Source: Allobrachymonas sp.
GTDB lineage: Bacteria > Pseudomonadota > Gammaproteobacteria > Burkholderiales > Burkholderiaceae_C
Assembly (NCBI GenBank): GCA_030529505.1
Contig: JAUMWT010000018.1
Span: 1 to 40,579, forward strand
Direction: 5' to 3'
Length of the DNA: 40,579 nucleotides
The notes under the pieces are model-generated. The model did no database searches and was not told the origin of the DNA. It worked only from the letters and a program-made list of their open reading frames with translations. Below, piece after piece: positions 25,735 to 32,808 of this stretch (its first letter is position 1; every line of letters begins with the position of its first letter). A program made the position numbers and the translations under genes.

Positions 25735-26487
25735 TTAAACCAACGTGGTGCGCATAAAGCGGCTGATGCCTACGCCCTGGCGGCTCGGGTCTTGCAGCAA
25801 AGTGCCATCGATGTCGATTGCCCCAAAGCCTTTTTTGATCAGGGTGAGCCGCTTGGTCACGCCTTGCGAAGCGCGCCACATGTCCACCACTTCGGGCTTG
25901 CCGCTGTCGGCCTCGTTCAGGCCGCCAAAGCGCAGGCACAGCTCGGCGGTTTTAGCGGTCAGGTGCTCAATCACCACTTGATCGGCGTAGTCGTAGCTGA
26001 TGCTGATGGAGTCGTCATCGGCCACGCCCGTGGCCGTGTCAAAGATCCACAGGCCCTCGGGGCGCAGCTCGTAATTACCAGCAGCGGCAACGGCTTGGCC
26101 GCCCTTCTTGACGACCAGATTGCTCACGCTCACGTGCGGCAAGGCAATGAGCGATCCTTTCTTGATCGTGTACTCCTTGTCTTGCACTTGGCCAGCGTTT
26201 TGCGGGTCAACCGTGCCCAACACAGCACGTGCAAGGTTGGCCACGTTAACGTCCGCCAGCTTGGCTTTAAAGCCCACGTCGGTTACGCGGCGGATTTCGG
26301 CATGCGTGCCACCGCCCAAGCGGGTCATGTCCTCTTGCTTTTGCACATCTTCCGTGTATTCGATTTCCAGTTCAAGCACGTTGCCAATCGGCACCAAGGG
26401 CGCATTGCTGCCATATACGGCGGCATAAAGCTGACCCACCAGGGCCGAGGGGCGGTACACACGTTTGGTGATGTCGGTTGCGGGCAC
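25735..26487 (-). CDS. Phage tail tube (major tail) protein
   Basis: A protein of 250 residues that would polymerise into the tube of a long non-contractile tail. The start is GTG 26487, with AGGAGG six bases upstream. The sequence is beta-rich with many short strands. It carries IGNVLELEIEYTEDVQKQED near the N terminus and TAKTAELCLRFGGLNEADSG toward the C terminus, as in siphovirus-like tube proteins of Mu-like phages. There is no tail sheath gene, which agrees with a siphovirus tail. A strong terminator follows. Confidence 0.8.
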   Translation of the reverse strand: MPATDITKRVYRPSALVGQLYAAVYGSNAPLVPIGNVLELEIEYTEDVQKQEDMTRLGGGTHAEIRRVTDVGFKAKLADVNVANLARAVLGTVDPQNAGQVQDKEYTIKKGSLIALPHVSVSNLVVKKGGQAVAAAGNYELRPEGLWIFDTATGVADDDSISISYDYADQVVIEHLTAKTAELCLRFGGLNEADSGKPEVVDMWRASQGVTKRLTLIKKGFGAIDIDGTLLQDPSRQGVGISRFMRTTLV

Positions 26488-26520
26488 GGTGGCCTCCTTT
26501 CACTCAGTAAAAATCATTTG

Positions 26521-27003
26521 TCAGTTAGGCACGGGCAGCTTGTGGAACATGGTCTGCACCCGCACCGAGATCGGAAAAAATTGCGCCCCGGCCTCAAACC
26601 ACGGCCGGGGTGGATCACTCAGCTCCAAGGGCCTAACGGCCCGCTGAATGTTTGCGCCAGCCAGTGCGCTCATTACACGCGCCACCAGAGGCCCCACCTC
26701 GGCTCGCGCATGCTCGCCCGTGCGCACACTGCCCACATGGCTCACCACAGCGACCACATGCCAAATGTGTTCCAGGATCAGGCGCGTGCCTTGGTTTTCT
26801 GCAATGCGCATCGGCCCGCCATACACCACGTGCAAGGCCGGGGTGGTTTGGCGGGTTTGCGTCACATTGGTGAGCTCCGCAGCCGTGAGCACGTGCACCT
26901 TGGGCTTGTGGCCTTTCACTGCGGCTTGCAGCAAGGCCACAAGATCGGCCTCCAGCGCCATGAAGTTGTTGGCCTCCACCACCTCCATGCCAGCCGTGCT
27001 CAT
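26521..27003 (-). CDS. Mu gp37-like protein (tail terminator type)
   Basis: A protein of 160 residues following the gp36-like gene with a four-base overlap (ATGA at 27000-27003). It contains a helix ALEADLVALLQAAVKGHKP, then beta strands (VHVLTAAELT, ALHVVYGGPMR, HIWHVVAVVSHV). This is the pattern of gp37/tail-terminator proteins that cap the tube at the head-tail junction. Its order gp36-gp37-tube agrees with Mu. Confidence 0.7.
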   Translation of the reverse strand: MSTAGMEVVEANNFMALEADLVALLQAAVKGHKPKVHVLTAAELTNVTQTRQTTPALHVVYGGPMRIAENQGTRLILEHIWHVVAVVSHVGSVRTGEHARAEVGPLVARVMSALAGANIQRAVRPLELSDPPRPWFEAGAQFFPISVRVQTMFHKLPVPN

Positions 27004-27494
27004 CGGTAGCCTCCGGCGGTAGCGTCCGTCACCTGGCGCGGCGAAAACTCAAACAGCACCTCGCCATCACCCAGCGCGCCCGCATCCAGCAAGCGGCCCG
27101 GCTCGCCGCCCCAAGGGCAAACAAGCTGGGCCTTGCCTGCGGCGATGGCATCCAGCTCGGCCGTGGCCTGCTTGTAGCGGGCCACCACCTCTGATTCGGG
27201 GGCCAGATCGTCGTACAGGTAGTAGCGTGCGATGTCGCACACGATGCGCACCAGCTGGGGCGGCGGCACCAGCTCGTATGCATGCACATTGCCTGGCTGG
27301 GGGGCTGGCTTGCGGCAGCCCCCCAGCGGCATGGCGTACACACGGCTCACCTTGCCGTCTGCCAGTGCGTGCGCATCCAGCAAGGCCCGCTCAACCTTGG
27401 CCTCGGCAATGGCCGCGCCATCCGGGTCGGTGAGCTGGATCAGCTCACGCTCGCCAAAGCGGTCAACCAGGTCTTGCTGCGTGGCGTAGTGCAT
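27000..27494 (-). CDS. DUF1320/Mu gp36-like head-tail connector protein
   Basis: A protein of 164 residues from ATG 27494 (MHYATQQDLVDRFGERELIQ), the typical start of the DUF1320/gp36 family. It has an all-helical core with QLVRIVCDIARYYLYDD. These proteins belong to the head-tail completion set. The frame is open further upstream to 27542, but the extension is Arg-rich and unlike the family. The next gene overlaps by four bases. Confidence 0.82.
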   Translation of the reverse strand: MHYATQQDLVDRFGERELIQLTDPDGAAIAEAKVERALLDAHALADGKVSRVYAMPLGGCRKPAPQPGNVHAYELVPPPQLVRIVCDIARYYLYDDLAPESEVVARYKQATAELDAIAAGKAQLVCPWGGEPGRLLDAGALGDGEVLFEFSPRQVTDATAGGYR

Positions 27495-27511
27495 GGCCGT
27501 CACCTTGGGTA

Positions 27512-27880
27512 TCAGGCGTGCACGTGCTTGACGATCTGGCACTCAATCAACTGGCCAGCGCCCGTGGCTGCGCTCAAAGCGCGGCCGCAGTGATCGGTCA
27601 GCGTGCCCACAGCGCCACGGCCAGTGCCGTCGGATGCGGGCTTGATGTATGCGCCAAAGGTCACGGCTTCGGACACTTCCAGCAGGTAGCTGTAGCTCGT
27701 CACCACCGCAACAGCCTCGTCTTTGGCGGCGCTTTCTTCAGCGATGCCTTGGCTGTCCTTTTCTGGCGCATCAGCCGTGCCCGGTGTGTGCTGGCCGTTG
27801 TACGACACAAAGCGATGCTTGGTGATGGGGGCCGTGGCCACCACGGTCACGGCAGCGTCTTTCTTGAATTGGCGGCTCAT
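27512..27880 (-). CDS. Capsid decoration (DUF2190-like) protein
   Basis: A protein of 122 residues. ATG 27880 overlaps the stop of the upstream gene (ATGA). It is a beta-rich small protein with FKKDAAVTVVATAPI and KHRFVSYNGQ, then a Gly/Thr-rich end GRGAVGTLTDHCGRAL, resembling the DUF2190 capsid cement proteins that stabilise expanded heads. Its place after the major capsid gene agrees. It acts on the outside of the head. Confidence 0.65.
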   Translation of the reverse strand: MSRQFKKDAAVTVVATAPITKHRFVSYNGQHTPGTADAPEKDSQGIAEESAAKDEAVAVVTSYSYLLEVSEAVTFGAYIKPASDGTGRGAVGTLTDHCGRALSAATGAGQLIECQIVKHVHA

Positions 27881-28137
27881 TTTTTGCCCTCCTTGCTGGT
27901 GTTGGGTTTGTTGCCGGGTTTGCCCGCGGTCTTGGCTTCGGCCTCGTCTGCATCAGCCTCGGGCGCATCGGCCTGCGGCGCGCTGGCCGCTGGCGCAATG
28001 GCTTTCACGCTTTCCAGATCGGCTCGGTCTTGTGCGCCCACAACTTCGGGCACAACCTCGCCGGGCTGGATCACGACCACACGGCCTTCGGCGTCCAACG
28101 TTTTGATGGGCACTTGAGCGATATAGCTTTTCGACAT
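27877..28137 (-). CDS. Small protein after the capsid gene, unknown function
   Basis: A protein of 86 residues starting MSKSYIAQVPIKTLDAEGR nine bases after the capsid stop. The N-terminal half is a short beta domain. The C-terminal half is low-complexity Ala/Pro/Asp/Glu then Lys-rich, probably disordered. It is translationally coupled to the decoration gene by a four-base overlap. It sits where Mu-like phages carry small head-completion proteins, but no family is recognised. Confidence 0.6.
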   Translation of the reverse strand: MSKSYIAQVPIKTLDAEGRVVVIQPGEVVPEVVGAQDRADLESVKAIAPAASAPQADAPEADADEAEAKTAGKPGNKPNTSKEGKK

Positions 28138-28146
28138 GTCTGCTCC

Positions 28147-29106
28147 TTATGCGGGGTTTTGGAAGAGGAAGCCTGCCGAGCCGCGCACCAGCGTGGGCGT
28201 GCGCTCGAAGGTCGCGCCATAAATCCAGCTCTTGCTGTGGTGGTCGTAGTAAGGCACCTCTACGAAGGGGTGGCCCTCCATCCAGGACGTAAAACCGAAG
28301 GCCGGTTCGCCCAGGCTCAAACCCGTGCCGTCCGCACCGATTTCCGGCACATAGGCCAGTACTGCATGGTTACCCCACACGTCGCTCACATCACCCGCGT
28401 CGGCTGTGGAGATGGCTTCGCCCACCACGATCTTTTTGACGTTCAGGATGGTCTTGAGCTGATCCAAGGTGGCTGGCCCCAGATTGCTGGACGGCAAATA
28501 GCCTTTCACTTCCGGGTTCATGCCGAGCGCATTGAACGCACTGGCCGAAAGCGCCAGTGTGTTGGGGCGGCGGCCCGTTTTCTGGCGGATCACTTCGGCC
28601 TTGCCACGGATGTCCGTCACCGGCTTGCCCGTGGCTGCGCTCCACTTGGTGCCGCCAGACAAGGCCAGCACGTTGCCCGCATAGGCGCTGGCATCGGTCG
28701 CAAGGGCAGCTGCTTCGCGTTCGTAGCTGAGGTTGAGGACTTGCAAAGCCGTGTTGACAGCGACCTTGCTGATCTCAATGTTCGCGCCAACGTTCATGCG
28801 CTGTGCTATATCCTGCTCCTGGATCAGCTCACGCGGAATGGGCACGTCGATGGCGTGCTGATCGACCGTGTAGGTCTTGCCCTGCCAATCAATCTTGAGC
28901 TGATTGGTACGAGCGCCAGGCGCTCGGCGGGTGTTGTAGGCGCGCGTGGCCTCGTCACCCAATTGCGCCAGTTGAAAGCCTCGCAGCGCCGTGGGCAAGC
29001 GCGGGAACAGGGCCGTAGCGATCAGCTGATCGGCGTTGGCGGCAGCGCCTGACAACATCAGGTTGCCCAAGATAGGGCTAGCCAACCGAATGTTTCTGGG
29101 GGTCAT
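28147..29106 (-). CDS. Major capsid protein
   Basis: A protein of 319 residues that builds the icosahedral shell. ATG 29106 (MTPRNIRLASP) has AAAGGA eight bases upstream; a TTG 18 bases earlier is in frame but unlikely. Recognisable features are the N-terminal arm, a long helix-strand region with IDVPIPRELIQEQDIAQRM, and the segment NHAVLAYVPEIG with a C-terminal beta part, as in the capsid proteins of B3/D3112-type transposable phages. It follows the protease-scaffold gene, the usual order. Confidence 0.85.
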   Translation of the reverse strand: MTPRNIRLASPILGNLMLSGAAANADQLIATALFPRLPTALRGFQLAQLGDEATRAYNTRRAPGARTNQLKIDWQGKTYTVDQHAIDVPIPRELIQEQDIAQRMNVGANIEISKVAVNTALQVLNLSYEREAAALATDASAYAGNVLALSGGTKWSAATGKPVTDIRGKAEVIRQKTGRRPNTLALSASAFNALGMNPEVKGYLPSSNLGPATLDQLKTILNVKKIVVGEAISTADAGDVSDVWGNHAVLAYVPEIGADGTGLSLGEPAFGFTSWMEGHPFVEVPYYDHHSKSWIYGATFERTPTLVRGSAGFLFQNPA

Positions 29107-29120
29107 GTCTTTGTCCTTTC

Positions 29121-29660
29121 TCAAACGGTGAAATTGGTCACCTTGTCCAGCGCCTCGGCGTAGCTCACCGTCGGGTGCGCAGCCTGGTACTTGCGTGCAG
29201 CGGCGTCGATTTCTGCCTCGCTCTTGCCGCGCGCGTCAAAGCCTGCAACAGCGTCCAGGTCGCCAGCAGCCTGCTCGCCAAAGCTCACGGCAGCCGTGCG
29301 GCTCGACATTTGCCCTTGCAGCCAGGCACACATCTGCATGGCTGTTACTTGGGTGGTGGTTGATCCTTCGCTGAACGAGAGCGGCTGCTCGGCAGCGGCC
29401 AGCGTTTCCAGCGCAGCAATGGCGGTGTTTTTGTCTTTGGGCAATAGGCGACCTGCCTTGATTTCAGCCTCGGCAAAGCTGGCAAAGCTCGCACGGCGGT
29501 CGGCAGCAGCTTTTTCCGCATACGACTGCACCTGCTTTTGCGCCTCATCGGCCTGGGTTTTGGCGGCCTGTGCATCCGCCTGTGCCTTGGCCAGCGCCTC
29601 TTCTTTGGCTTTCACTTCGGCTCGCAGCTTTTCCAGCTCGGCCTTTTCTGCATCACTCAT
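29121..29660 (-). CDS. Nested scaffold protein (Mu Z-like internal start)
   Basis: In-frame internal ATG at 29660 (MSDAEKAELEKLRAEV) is preceded by AAGGAG at six bases, a stronger ribosome site than that of the full gene. It would give a 179-residue protein consisting only of the coiled coil and C-terminal part. Phage Mu makes scaffold Z in the same way from within I. Expression as a separate product is inferred. Confidence 0.65.
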   Translation of the reverse strand: MSDAEKAELEKLRAEVKAKEEALAKAQADAQAAKTQADEAQKQVQSYAEKAAADRRASFASFAEAEIKAGRLLPKDKNTAIAALETLAAAEQPLSFSEGSTTTQVTAMQMCAWLQGQMSSRTAAVSFGEQAAGDLDAVAGFDARGKSEAEIDAAARKYQAAHPTVSYAEALDKVTNFTV

Positions 29661-30236
29661 GGTTCGCTCCTTTGGTTGAGTGGCGGGAATGGCCGCCACA
29701 GCAGCGGCCTCGGAAAAACTGATCTCCACCGCGCCTTCAGCGTCGGCAGCAGAAAACTTGATGTCCTTAAGCCCAGGCACCGCAGGCGGCTGCGCACCCA
29801 AAAAGCCCACGTGGCGCAAGTACCACTTGCCAGGCGTGGGGTTGTGCGGTGCACCCGGCGGGTAAAAGCTCGCGCTGCGCTTTTTGAAGCGGCCAGCGCG
29901 CACCATCTCGGCAAAGGCAGGGTCAACCTGCTCGGGGTCGATGGCGAGATTGCCGTCGGCGTTGACGTACACCTTGGCCACCCAGCCATAGGCGGGCAGG
30001 TTGTCTTTGGGGTGGCCCACAGTCAGCGGCGCTTCACGCAGCGCCTTGTTGTAGGTGGCCGCAATCTCGGCCAACATCGCAGGCGTAAAGGTGTGAGTGC
30101 GGCCGGAGTCGTCGCGATGCGTACCGGCCTTGAAAATCTCGATGCCAGCGGGCAGCCCGGCATCTGATGCAGGTGCCGGTGCGCCCGTTGCGGCAGGTGT
30201 TGGTGTGGGGGGTGTGTCAGATGCCATGCTTGGCAT
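29121..30236 (-). CDS. Prohead protease with C-terminal scaffold (Mu I-like)
   Basis: A protein of 371 residues. The N-terminal half (from GIEIFKAGTHRDDSGRTHTF through TVGHPKDNLPAYGWVAKVYV and RSASFYPPG) matches the Mu gpI-type capsid maturation protease. After about residue 192 comes a charged coiled coil (ELEKLRAEVKAKEEALAKA) of scaffold type. Alternative start ATG 30227 lies three codons downstream, and the first ATGs sit in a perfect hairpin. The protease would cut scaffold and itself during head maturation. The gene directly follows the Mor gene, where lysis, terminase and portal genes would be expected. Confidence 0.88.
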   Translation of the reverse strand: MPSMASDTPPTPTPAATGAPAPASDAGLPAGIEIFKAGTHRDDSGRTHTFTPAMLAEIAATYNKALREAPLTVGHPKDNLPAYGWVAKVYVNADGNLAIDPEQVDPAFAEMVRAGRFKKRSASFYPPGAPHNPTPGKWYLRHVGFLGAQPPAVPGLKDIKFSAADAEGAVEISFSEAAAVAAIPATQPKERTMSDAEKAELEKLRAEVKAKEEALAKAQADAQAAKTQADEAQKQVQSYAEKAAADRRASFASFAEAEIKAGRLLPKDKNTAIAALETLAAAEQPLSFSEGSTTTQVTAMQMCAWLQGQMSSRTAAVSFGEQAAGDLDAVAGFDARGKSEAEIDAAARKYQAAHPTVSYAEALDKVTNFTV

Positions 30237-30261
30237 CTTCGCGCCCGGCCCCCTTGGGCGC
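30220..30261 (-). promoter_or_regulatory. Two hairpins over the protease translation start
   Basis: GATGCCA/TGGCATC is a perfect 7-bp inverted repeat with a four-base loop (30220-30237) that holds both possible ATG starts. Next to it GCGCCC/GGGCGC (30241-30261) folds with the only purine-rich ribosome site, AAGGGGG, in or near its loop. They could control translation of the protease relative to the internal scaffold start. Confidence 0.45.
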
Positions 30262-30277
30262 TAAGTGACCGGAGTCA
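30258..30277 (-). promoter_or_regulatory. Late dyad element upstream of the head operon
   Basis: GCGCTAAGTGACCGGAGTCA (plus strand) carries TGAC-N4-GTCA (30266-30277) and matches the 25655 element at 16 of 20 positions. It lies 20-40 bp upstream of the protease start, between it and the Mor gene. I infer an activator-dependent late promoter. No consensus -35 is seen, as expected for Mor-type control. Confidence 0.5.
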
Positions 30278-30299
30278 GTGATTTTTGTGCTGTAGCGGC

Positions 30300-30722
30300 T
30301 TATTCAAAAGCCAATGCGCCTTGCCGCTTGGCGCGCTCGGCGCTCAGCCAGCGCGCCTCAATGCGGCGCACATGGCGCTCGCTCAAACCCACCAGCGTGG
30401 CCACGCGGGCATAGTCCTGCCGGTGTTGTTGCAGCAGATTGATGATGCGCTTGGTTTCGCTGTCGCGCGCCAGCATGCTGCCCACGGGGATGTAAGGCTG
30501 CGTGCCGCCAATATCAGCCACCAGGCCCATGAGCAAGTGCACGGCTTGCTCAGCCGCCTCTTGCGGCTGCAGCGGCGCTTCGCCCGCAAAAGCCAGGGTG
30601 ATGTAGAGCGAGCGCGCAATGTCGCACCACGATTCGGGCCAATCGCGCATGCGGCGCTCAATGGGTGCCAAATCCTCGGCATCCAACTCGCTCAGATCGG
30701 GGCGATCTTGCAATCCGTTCAT
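30300..30722 (-). CDS. mor: Mor-type transcription activator
   Basis: A protein of 140 residues resembling the Mor/C family of Mu-like phages, which switches on middle or late transcription. The N-terminal helical part (DLSELDAEDLAPIERRM) leads to a C-terminal helix-turn-helix (YARVATLVGLSERHVRRIEARW). ATG 30722 was chosen; a GTG lies one codon upstream. The gene ends 63 bp before the protease start, and the shared dyads at 25655 and 30258 are its likely targets. Position after GemA agrees with Mu. Confidence 0.8.
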   Translation of the reverse strand: MNGLQDRPDLSELDAEDLAPIERRMRDWPESWCDIARSLYITLAFAGEAPLQPQEAAEQAVHLLMGLVADIGGTQPYIPVGSMLARDSETKRIINLLQQHRQDYARVATLVGLSERHVRRIEARWLSAERAKRQGALAFE

Positions 30723-30794
30723 CACGTTTCTTTCACTGGCTCTTTAAAGGGCGTCTATTTCGCAAAAAGAGGCGTACCAAATCGTTTGGAACAC

Positions 30795-31496
30795 CTAGAC
30801 TGATACATCGACAGCATCCGAGGCTGTTTTTGCGTTGTGGGGCGTTTTTTGGCTTTCGGGCAAATCGGCTGCCTTGGCCACGTGCTGCAAGCCCGCCTTC
30901 AGGGCCTGATACAGCGCCTCGTATTCGTTGAACAGGCGCTTGTTCTCGATGTTGTTGTACAGGTCGTGCAAAGCATCCGCAAGGCTCTTGGCGATCTCTG
31001 GCGGCAAGGCCGCGCGGTGCGGCTCCAGCTGCTCGCGCATGGCCTCGCAGCGCGCAGGCAGCACACGCATGGCCCAGTCTTTCAGGCTTTCGATCAGCTT
31101 CCACAGATGGCGCAACCATTGCAGCGCATCCACCTTCAGCACGCGCTTGGCGTAATGGCCCAGGGCGCGCTCGCTAGGGTCGCGCACTTCGCCCAGTTCG
31201 TGCAGAAACAACCACAGGGCACGCGCTTTGCGGGCCTCGGGGCTGTCGGCCGTTACCGGGCGGCTGTAGGGTTGGTTGGGCTTGCGGCTGTGCTTGGGCT
31301 GCCAGCCGCAGCGTTTGAAATGGGCCAGCACCTTGCCGCGCTCGCGAACATCCAAATCGCCCGCGCTTTGCGTGCGCCCCTTGCTGACGCGGTGGATCAC
31401 AGCGGCGTAGTCTTCGTCACTCAGGCACAGCTCTTTTTTTGCGAGGTGGATTTTTGCCAGATCGGCGCGGCGGGTGATGTCGGTTGCTGGGTTCAT
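30795..31496 (-). CDS. gemA: GemA-like (Mu gp16) regulatory protein
   Basis: A protein of 233 residues. The N-terminal 60 residues (ADLAKIHLAKKELCLSDEDY and RVSKGRTQSAGDLDVRER) are diagnostic of the Mu GemA/gp16 family, whose Mu member modulates host gene expression and DNA supercoiling. The C-terminal half is predicted helical and Ala-rich. The gene follows HU and precedes mor, the place of late-early regulators. The Shine-Dalgarno is weak (AAAGAA). Confidence 0.85.
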   Translation of the reverse strand: MNPATDITRRADLAKIHLAKKELCLSDEDYAAVIHRVSKGRTQSAGDLDVRERGKVLAHFKRCGWQPKHSRKPNQPYSRPVTADSPEARKARALWLFLHELGEVRDPSERALGHYAKRVLKVDALQWLRHLWKLIESLKDWAMRVLPARCEAMREQLEPHRAALPPEIAKSLADALHDLYNNIENKRLFNEYEALYQALKAGLQHVAKAADLPESQKTPHNAKTASDAVDVSV

Positions 31497-31547
31497 GGTG
31501 TTCTTTCGGGCTTGTTCAAAAGGGCTTGGCGGCCCGCTTCAACAAGC

Positions 31548-31569
31548 CCCCTTGGCCGTGGCCAAGGGG
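31548..31569 (-). other. Strong hairpin between gemA and the HU gene
   Basis: CCCCTTGGCC (31548-31557) and GGCCAAGGGG (31560-31569) are perfectly complementary over 10 bp with a two-base centre. A competing GGGCTTG/CAAGCCC pair lies at 31522-31550. No T run follows on the minus strand, so it is probably an mRNA stabiliser or an attenuator rather than a simple terminator. Confidence 0.5.
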
Positions 31570-31579
31570 AATGCACACA

Positions 31580-31852
31580 TCAGTTCAGTGCCTCTTTCAG
31601 CCCTTTGCCTGGGCTGAACTTGGCCACCTTGCAGGCAGCGATCTTGATGGCCTCGCCCGTCTGCGGGTTGCGGCCTTCGCGCGCCTTGCGCTTGCTCACG
31701 GCAAAGGTGCCAAATCCCACCAGCGCCACCGTGCCGCCTTTCTTCAGGGTCTTGGTGATCGCGCCGGTTACGGCATCCAGCGCGCGCTGCGCAGCAGCTT
31801 TGCTGATGTCTGCCTCGCTGGCGATGTGCTCAATGAGTTCGGATTTGTTCAT
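31580..31852 (-). CDS. Phage-encoded HU-family DNA-binding protein
   Basis: A complete 90-residue HU protein (HU is usually about 90). It has the dimer helices [18 protein letters not shown], the GFGTF turn, and the arm with [12 protein letters not shown] followed by [13 protein letters not shown]. It bends DNA without sequence specificity. Mu transposition needs host HU to assemble the transpososome, so a copy in the early operon beside A and B may supply this cofactor. AAGGAG precedes ATG 31852. It could also be a former host gene carried along. Confidence 0.92.
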   Translation of the reverse strand: MNKSELIEHIASEADISKAAAQRALDAVTGAITKTLKKGGTVALVGFGTFAVSKRKAREGRNPQTGEAIKIAACKVAKFSPGKGLKEALN

Positions 31853-31888
31853 GGTTGGTCTCCTTTCAGGGGGTTGAAAAAACAGGGG

Positions 31889-32107
31889 TTAAAGTTTTTC
31901 GAGTGGCGCAAAAAGCGGGCTGCCGTCCATCTGCTCGTTGTTGGCCTTGGCCACCAGGGCATCGGCGCAGCGCTGGCAATAGCCAAGCAAGATGTCGCTG
32001 TCACTCGTCCGACTGCGACATCGACAGCAGGGCTGCTTCGGTTGCACGCCATAGACATGTGCCGTGGTGGTCACGATTTGCTGGATGCGCGATTGCATGG
32101 CGTTCAT
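31889..32107 (-). CDS. Small Cys-rich early phage protein
   Basis: A protein of 72 residues overlapping the Gam stop by four bases, with GGAGGCG upstream. A short helix is followed by CCRCRS and then YCQRCADAL, so four or five Cys could form one small zinc site. No known family is recognised. It is translated with the Gam/HU early block. Confidence 0.6.
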   Translation of the reverse strand: MNAMQSRIQQIVTTTAHVYGVQPKQPCCRCRSRTSDSDILLGYCQRCADALVAKANNEQMDGSPLFAPLEKL

Positions 32108-32808
32108 GTCGCCTCCGTATCCACCTCGAAGGGTGTGATCACAAAGTCTTCAACTCCCGTTACGACCTTGATGCCGGGCACGCCTGCCACGGCTTCGGGT
32201 TCGTTCAAGATGGCCTCCTTGTTCACGGCTTCTTTGCTGCGTACAAAGCGGCCCAGAGCCAAGCGCTTGAGCAGATCGATCACGCTTTCTTCGCCCGTCA
32301 CGCGCACGCTGGGCGGGCGCTGCCGCCAGTTGACTTCGCCAGTAATCAGGTTGGCGCTTTTGCCCTTGCCGCACAGTTGCTCGCGGTTGGCCTCGCACCA
32401 GGTCTGCACGCCGGTCTGCAAGGTGCCAATGCGCTCTTGCAGCTCTTTCAGGCGTGGGGCCTCGGCTTCGGTCAGCGCCGCGATCTTGTCGTTCAGCTCA
32501 CCGCTGATGCGCGCATGCTCGCGCTGCAGCGTGCCGATCATGGCGATGTCGCTTTGCGCCTGCTCGCGGCTGGTGCAGGCGTAAGTTTGTGCTTTGGCTT
32601 TCAATCGTGTTGCCATTTGCTTGTCCTCCTTCATGTCTTCTTCCAGGTATTCAATCAATCCATCAACTTCTTCCCGCAGCCTGCAAAGGAGCTTGTGCGT
32701 TTCGTGCTGACTTCGCCAGCTTGTTGCGAAAAGTTCCTGCAGGTCTTTGCGCTGTGCACTCGCCAGCTTGGCCGCTTCTTCGGTATCTTTTTCGATCGTT
32801 TGACTCAC
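32104..32808 (-). CDS. gam: Gam-like host nuclease inhibitor
   Basis: A protein of 234 residues of the Mu Gam family, which binds DNA ends like Ku and protects them from host exonucleases. The C-terminal half, with TGEVNWRQRPPSVRVTGEES and SKEAVNKEAILNEP, is highly characteristic, while the N-terminal 80 residues form an added coiled coil, making it longer than Mu Gam (about 175). The start is GTG 32808 overlapping the upstream stop (GTGA), with AGGAG seven bases before it. Confidence 0.92.
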   Translation of the reverse strand: MSQTIEKDTEEAAKLASAQRKDLQELFATSWRSQHETHKLLCRLREEVDGLIEYLEEDMKEDKQMATRLKAKAQTYACTSREQAQSDIAMIGTLQREHARISGELNDKIAALTEAEAPRLKELQERIGTLQTGVQTWCEANREQLCGKGKSANLITGEVNWRQRPPSVRVTGEESVIDLLKRLALGRFVRSKEAVNKEAILNEPEAVAGVPGIKVVTGVEDFVITPFEVDTEAT

